Shown: one piece after another, positions 59,613 to 64,000 of the stretch | Layout: each line of letters begins with the position of its first letter | Numbering within the stretch: the stretch's first letter is position 1 | Assembly (NCBI GenBank): GCA_004565275.1 | Contig: SDOX01000010.1 | Span: 629,446 to 693,445 of the forward strand | DNA from: Nannochloropsis salina CCMP1776 | Lineage: Eukaryota > Sar > Eustigmatophyceae > Eustigmatales > Monodopsidaceae | DNA: 64,000 bases | Direction of reading: 5' to 3' | Translations under genes and position numbers: made by a program | The notes under the pieces: model-generated | Told to the model about the DNA's origin: nothing | What the model saw: only the letters and a program-made list of their open reading frames with translations | Database searches by the model: none

Positions 59613-62600
59613 ATGTACATTGAAGAGGTCATAATCGATGGATTTAAATCTTATGCGACGCGTACCGTCGTCTCTGGCTTTGACCCATGCTTTAATGCTA
59701 TAACGGGCCTGAATGGAAGCGGCAAATCCAACATCCTCGACTCAATCTGCTTCGTGCTCGGCATCTCCAACCTTTCGCACGTGCGAGTTGGCAATCTCCA
59801 AGAGCTCGTGTATAAGCAAGGGCAGGCAGGAGTCACCAAGGCTACCGCTACCATCAATTTTAATAACGCGGACAAAAAGAGCAGTCCCGTCGGCTATGAG
59901 CACTTTGACCGGATATCTGTGACCCGACAGGTGGTGATAGGGGGCAAGAACAAGTATCTGATCAACGGCCACGCGGTGCAGGCGTCTCAGGTTCAGAATC
60001 TTTTCCACTCGGTCCAGCTAAATGTGAACAACCCTCACTTTTTAATCATGCAAGGTCGGATCACCAAGGTATTGAACATGAAGCCGCACGAGATCCTGGG
60101 CATGATCGAGGAGGCGGCAGGGACCCGCATGTTCGAGAACAAGAAGCAAGCCGCGTTGAAGACCATCGAAAAGAAGGCGGCCAAGATGGCCGAGATTCAA
60201 AAGGTGTTGGTGAATGAGATCACGCCGACCCTGGAACGCCTCCGCAAAGAACGCAAGCACTATTTGCAGTGGTCGAAGAACAACGCAGAGATCGAGAAGC
60301 TCCAGAGGCTGTGCGTCGCACATCAGTACACACAATATCACGAGGAGGTGTCCCGGTCTGCAGAAGAGCTCTTGGGTATGGAGACTGAACGGGACCGGCT
60401 CAAACAAACTGTCCAGTCGCTGAAGGCGGCGGTGCAAGAACGGGGTGCTGAGGCGGCCAAGCTCCACGACCTGCGGGAGAAAGAATTTGGCAAAGCGCTC
60501 GAAAAGGCAAAGTCGAAGGAAGAATCACTTTCCAAGGAGCTGGTGAAGATGAACACGCATTGGAAGAACAAGAAGAGTACCCTGGATAAGGAGGAGAAGG
60601 CGTTGGAGGCCATGCAACAGCAGGTGGGGGATGCTCACGGGGCGCTCAATGAGAAGGTCAAAGAGCTTCAGGCGTGCGAAAGCTCCGTGTCGGCAGCGCA
60701 GGCGGTGCTCGTGGAAAAGGATAAGGTTCTGCAGGAAATGGACCATGCCTATCAGGCCATGTGTGCGGGAACCACAGAGGGTGGCGACAGGGAGGACGCT
60801 GCCACGTTGACCGACCAAATCGCTTCTTCCAGCCAGGCAGCCCATGCTGCGGAGGGGGAAGCAGAGCGCTTGGGCCTGCGGATCACTCATTTGGAAAAAG
60901 CCATCGTGGAGGCCAAGAAGGAGCTGAAAAAATCGGAGAAGGAAGGCGCCAAGATCCAGAAGGACAGGGAGACCCTAAAATCCGCTGTGGCGGACTTGCG
61001 TGGTAAGCTGCAGGCCCTAGGGTCGGAGGAAGCCGCCGCCGACCAGCTCCGAGCCCAGCTACAGGATGCCGAACCCCGTCGGGACGCGTTGCGCGACCAG
61101 ATTGAGACCCTGGCGGCGCAAGTGGAAGGCAGGCTGGCCTTCGAGTACCGTGATCCTGAAAAGGGGTTTGACAGGTCCCGTGTCAAAGGAACGGTGGCTC
61201 GGCTCGTGAATTTGAAGGACCCCGCCGCAGCCACGGCCATCGAGGTCGTGGCAGGGGGCAAGCTCTACCAGGTCGTGACCGACACCGAACAGACGGGCAA
61301 GTTGCTCTTGCAAAAGGGCGGGCTAAAGCGGCGCGTGACGATCATTCCCTTGAATAAAATCTCCCGACACGTCGTGGAGGCGGGGCGTCTCAAGAAAGCC
61401 ACCCAATTGGCGGAGCGGCAGGGAGGAACGGCGCGCCTGGCCCTGGAATTGGTCGGTTACGATTCCGAAGTGCGCGCCGCCATGGAGCACGTGTTTGGCA
61501 GCACCCTTGTGTGCGATACCTTGGACGTGGCCAAGTCACTAACTTTCAACAAGGAGATTGGGCGGCGCACCGTCACGCTGGCAGGAGACTCCTTCGACCC
61601 ATCTGGCACTTTGACGGGGGGGTCCAAGCCAATCGGGAACTCTATCTTGGGAAAGCTCCAGGAACTAAAGGGGGCTACCGCGGAGCTATCTTCTCTCGAG
61701 GCCCGCGTCAAGGAGCTGGAAAGCGCTCTGGCCAAGCAGGGCTCCGCCGATAAAGAGAGGGGCAAGTTGACGGCGGCTCTGGAGATGAAGGAGTATGAGC
61801 TTCGCTTGCTGGAAGAGCGGGTCTCGCAGAGTGTGCACGGGATGTACGCAACCCAGGTGGAGAAGCAAGAAAGCGAGCTTGCAGAGTCCAAAGCCGCAGT
61901 GGCGGCGGCCAAGGCCAAAGCGGTCGAGGCGGCAGCTCGACACAAGACGTTGCAGCAGCAGGAGGCAGGTTTGCGGAAGAAAAGGGAGGAAAAGTTGAAG
62001 GGCTTGGAGAATGATTTGAAAAAGGCCAAGAAGGCACAGGAGGCCGCGGCCACCGAAGTCAACACAGCGGAACATCGCCGGAAGAAGCTTGAGTTGGAAG
62101 TGAAAGAGCTCGAGGGGGAGGATTCAAGCGTGGCAGCCCAGCTGACTGCGTCCAGGGAGGGTTTGTCGAAATTGACATCGGAAGTGGAGGCCATGGATAC
62201 AGAATTGAAGGGAAAGCGCGAGGCGTACGAAACAGCGAAGCATACGTTGGCCGAAGCAAAGCAACAAGTGGCAGTGTGCGACAAGCAGATTCACAAGCTG
62301 GAGGCTGAGAATACCAAGGCCGAGAAAGAAATCTCAGCGTCAGAAATCGAAAGCAAAAAGCTTGAAAACAAAATCGGTCGCTTCCAAAAGGACAAAACAG
62401 CGGTTCGACGCGCCCTAAGCGCGCTCCTGGAGAAGCATCCGTGGGTGGAGACGGAGAAGCAATTCTTTGGACGGCCCCATACGGACTACGATTTTGAAGC
62501 CCGAAAACCCGCCAAAGCTCATCATCTGCTGGGGAAGCTACAGGAAGAGCAGGCGACTTTGGCGAAAAACATCAACAAAAAGGTCATGGCCATGATAGAG

Positions 62601-63341
62601 AAGGTTGAGGCCGAGTATGAAGAGCTGGGCAAGAAGCTCCAAGTGATCGACAATGACAAGATAAAAATGATGAGCGTGATAGAAGAGCTGGAGGTGAAGA
62701 AGAATGAGGCGCTGCAGACGACATGGGTCAAGGTCAATCGAGATTTCGGCTCTATATTCTCAACCCTTTTGCCGGGAACGAACGCGAAACTGGATCCGGT
62801 GGAAGAAGGCTCTGTGTTGGAGGGCCTGGAGGTGAAGGTCGCATTTGGGAGTGTCTGGAAAGAGACCTTGACAGAGCTGAGCGGAGGACAACGTTCTTTG
62901 TTGGCCCTCTCTCTCATATTATCCCTGCTGCTTTTTAAGCCCGCGCCCATGTACATTTTGGACGAGGTGGACGCTGCCTTAGACTTGTCGCACACGCAAA
63001 ATATTGGGGCCATGCTCCGCACCCATTTCTCTCACTCGCAATTCATCGTCGTGTCGTTGAAGGAGGGCATGTTCAACAACGCCAACGTTATCTTTCGGAC
63101 ACGTTTTGTGGACGGGGTTTCGACGGTGACCCGCACCCTCGGCAACGGCCCCGCGCTCAAGAGCAAGCAAGCTCAACTCAACAAAGCGACCTCTGTGTCG
63201 GCGCTCTCGGGCTCTAAAGCAGTCTCGAAGGGAATTGGCAACGTCGGGGAGGAGGGTGCCGAGAAGAAACGGAGCAAGAAGGGAGGTGGTACAGAGAAAA
63301 GTGCTCGCGGACAAGAAAAGTTAATGCTTGCGGAATGCTGA
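59613..63341 (+). CDS. SMC2: Condensin subunit SMC2
   Basis: 1242 residues, ATP-driven chromosome-compaction subunit that pairs with SMC4. It begins MYIEEVIIDGFKSYATRT, with Walker A GLNGSGKSNILDSI (about 32-45) and the family's RVGNLQELVYKQGQAGVTKA. Long coiled coils flank a hinge at about 520-680 (AFEYRDPEKGFDRSRVKG and VAGGKLYQVVTDTEQTGKLL), ending SFDPSGTLTGGSKP. The C-terminal head has the ABC signature LTELSGGQRSLLALSLILS (about 1085) and Walker B PMYILDEVDAALDLSHTQNI (about 1112). YIEEV and the SFDPSGTLTGG motif identify SMC2 rather than SMC1, 3 or 4. A Lys/Ser-rich tail of about 60 residues is added after the head. No intron is visible. Confidence 0.95.
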   Translation: MYIEEVIIDGFKSYATRTVVSGFDPCFNAITGLNGSGKSNILDSICFVLGISNLSHVRVGNLQELVYKQGQAGVTKATATINFNNADKKSSPVGYEHFDRISVTRQVVIGGKNKYLINGHAVQASQVQNLFHSVQLNVNNPHFLIMQGRITKVLNMKPHEILGMIEEAAGTRMFENKKQAALKTIEKKAAKMAEIQKVLVNEITPTLERLRKERKHYLQWSKNNAEIEKLQRLCVAHQYTQYHEEVSRSAEELLGMETERDRLKQTVQSLKAAVQERGAEAAKLHDLREKEFGKALEKAKSKEESLSKELVKMNTHWKNKKSTLDKEEKALEAMQQQVGDAHGALNEKVKELQACESSVSAAQAVLVEKDKVLQEMDHAYQAMCAGTTEGGDREDAATLTDQIASSSQAAHAAEGEAERLGLRITHLEKAIVEAKKELKKSEKEGAKIQKDRETLKSAVADLRGKLQALGSEEAAADQLRAQLQDAEPRRDALRDQIETLAAQVEGRLAFEYRDPEKGFDRSRVKGTVARLVNLKDPAAATAIEVVAGGKLYQVVTDTEQTGKLLLQKGGLKRRVTIIPLNKISRHVVEAGRLKKATQLAERQGGTARLALELVGYDSEVRAAMEHVFGSTLVCDTLDVAKSLTFNKEIGRRTVTLAGDSFDPSGTLTGGSKPIGNSILGKLQELKGATAELSSLEARVKELESALAKQGSADKERGKLTAALEMKEYELRLLEERVSQSVHGMYATQVEKQESELAESKAAVAAAKAKAVEAAARHKTLQQQEAGLRKKREEKLKGLENDLKKAKKAQEAAATEVNTAEHRRKKLELEVKELEGEDSSVAAQLTASREGLSKLTSEVEAMDTELKGKREAYETAKHTLAEAKQQVAVCDKQIHKLEAENTKAEKEISASEIESKKLENKIGRFQKDKTAVRRALSALLEKHPWVETEKQFFGRPHTDYDFEARKPAKAHHLLGKLQEEQATLAKNINKKVMAMIEKVEAEYEELGKKLQVIDNDKIKMMSVIEELEVKKNEALQTTWVKVNRDFGSIFSTLLPGTNAKLDPVEEGSVLEGLEVKVAFGSVWKETLTELSGGQRSLLALSLILSLLLFKPAPMYILDEVDAALDLSHTQNIGAMLRTHFSHSQFIVVSLKEGMFNNANVIFRTRFVDGVSTVTRTLGNGPALKSKQAQLNKATSVSALSGSKAVSKGIGNVGEEGAEKKRSKKGGGTEKSARGQEKLMLAEC

Positions 63342-64000
63342 ATGTGGAGCCTAGGTAAAATACGGGAAACGGGGTAAGTGGTGGTCACAGAAAGGTCTGC
63401 ATGGAGAGCAAATGCTTGAAAGCACGCCCGCTTGTGCTGCCTGCGATCGGGTAACACCTTGAGAAGAAAAGAGGAAGGAGCCGCCTACACCCGCCGTACA
63501 GAAGTGCAAGACAACTGCATAAAACTGGAGTCCAAAACAGAAAGAAAAAAGCATTCGACAGGAAGAGCTGATGCCTGAAATTTGATAGAGCATCCCGATA
63601 CTGATGTATAGAATTCTCCATTGTTTTTTGGCTTCGGGAGGGGCAACAACGGGAGGATATGAAAGGGTGTAAGCTAGACCAAAGCCCTTCTTCTTCCGAG
63701 AAGCACCTGGAGGCGACCAGAGATCGCGCCGCAGAATCAACACACCAGCCATTTTACACAAGCTTGTGACCACGTCTATCGCACCGAGCCGGCCGGCATG
63801 GTGTGGGCTGCATGCCTCTTCACCCAGACACCCACCAGCTGGTTCCACTCGAGGTCACGTGCGGCCTTCCTAACATGCAACTCATGCGCCCACTAGCGCC
63901 CTGCACCTTTGTGTGGCTCCCTCCACACTGCACCTCCCCACTCCGCCATCTCGCTCTCCTCCCTTTCCAACCCTAACCCATGTTGAAATTAAAGCTCCCG
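63342..64000. other. Downstream flank of SMC2 to the end of the window (659 bases)
   Basis: Contains short open frames on the minus strand without coding character. The last bases include one more CCCTAA-type unit at 63971-63980. No gene is called. Confidence 0.4.

Noticed and set aside
63351-63848. 165-codon minus-strand frame after SMC2
   Set aside because: No start context, no domain, and unlike the codon use of neighbours; likely 3' flank.

Overview
This is nuclear DNA from a eukaryote with compact genes, few introns and short intergenic gaps. The best guess is a photosynthetic stramenopile of the eustigmatophyte type (Nannochloropsis or Microchloropsis-like). Three proteins begin with a signal peptide followed by a hydrophobic-residue-plus-Phe junction (ALA-F, TVG-F, ADA-F). 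That is the bipartite plastid-targeting signal of algae with a red secondary plastid. Spliceosomal GT-AG introns, a short CCCTAA tract and families such as condensin, DNA2, TRAPP and G-patch proteins confirm a nuclear chromosome. The species is inferred, not proven.

Layout. 1-6 kb: the 3' end of an acidic protein, a divergent proteasome alpha-subunit-like protein with a hydrophobic N-terminal segment, a large unknown coiled-coil protein and a Josephin-type deubiquitinase. 6.7-8.6 kb: two plastid-targeted proteins, one with a GNAT-like fold. 9-11.4 kb: two convergent nucleolar ribosome-biogenesis genes (NIFK/Nop15-like and CMSS1-like). 11.7-16.1 kb: a secreted GH3 beta-xylosidase-like enzyme and RNase H1. 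16.4-21.2 kb: a membrane-anchored PfkB kinase and a GPATCH1/TOUGH-like splicing factor. 21.3-26.5 kb: an arylsulfatase head-to-head with a membrane-anchored cupredoxin-like protein that has lost most copper ligands. 26.9-31.1 kb: a STIMATE/TMEM110-like membrane protein and a protein that joins two glycosyltransferase domains.

32-43 kb is metabolic. It holds an aspartate/glutamate carrier with an added cyclic-nucleotide-binding domain, a plastid DUF1997-like protein, a TB2/DP1/HVA22 protein, and a divergent pair made of a succinate/fumarate carrier and a peroxisomal isocitrate lyase. Isocitrate lyase makes succinate in the peroxisome and the carrier takes succinate into mitochondria, so the pair probably serves fat and acetate use. 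43.8-64 kb is rich in genome-maintenance genes: a Pol delta-like polymerase whose proofreading residues are all replaced, DNA2 nuclease-helicase and condensin SMC2. Between them lie an unknown multipass membrane protein, TRAPPC13 and a small mitochondrial-looking protein.

The points most worth following are the exonuclease-dead Pol delta-like enzyme, the cNMP-EF-hand-carrier fusion, the double glycosyltransferase, the proteasome-alpha-like protein with a putative signal sequence, the carrier/isocitrate lyase pair, and three introns whose length is a multiple of three and which contain no stop. All exon joins were inferred by reading frame and family resemblance; no transcript data or searches were available.
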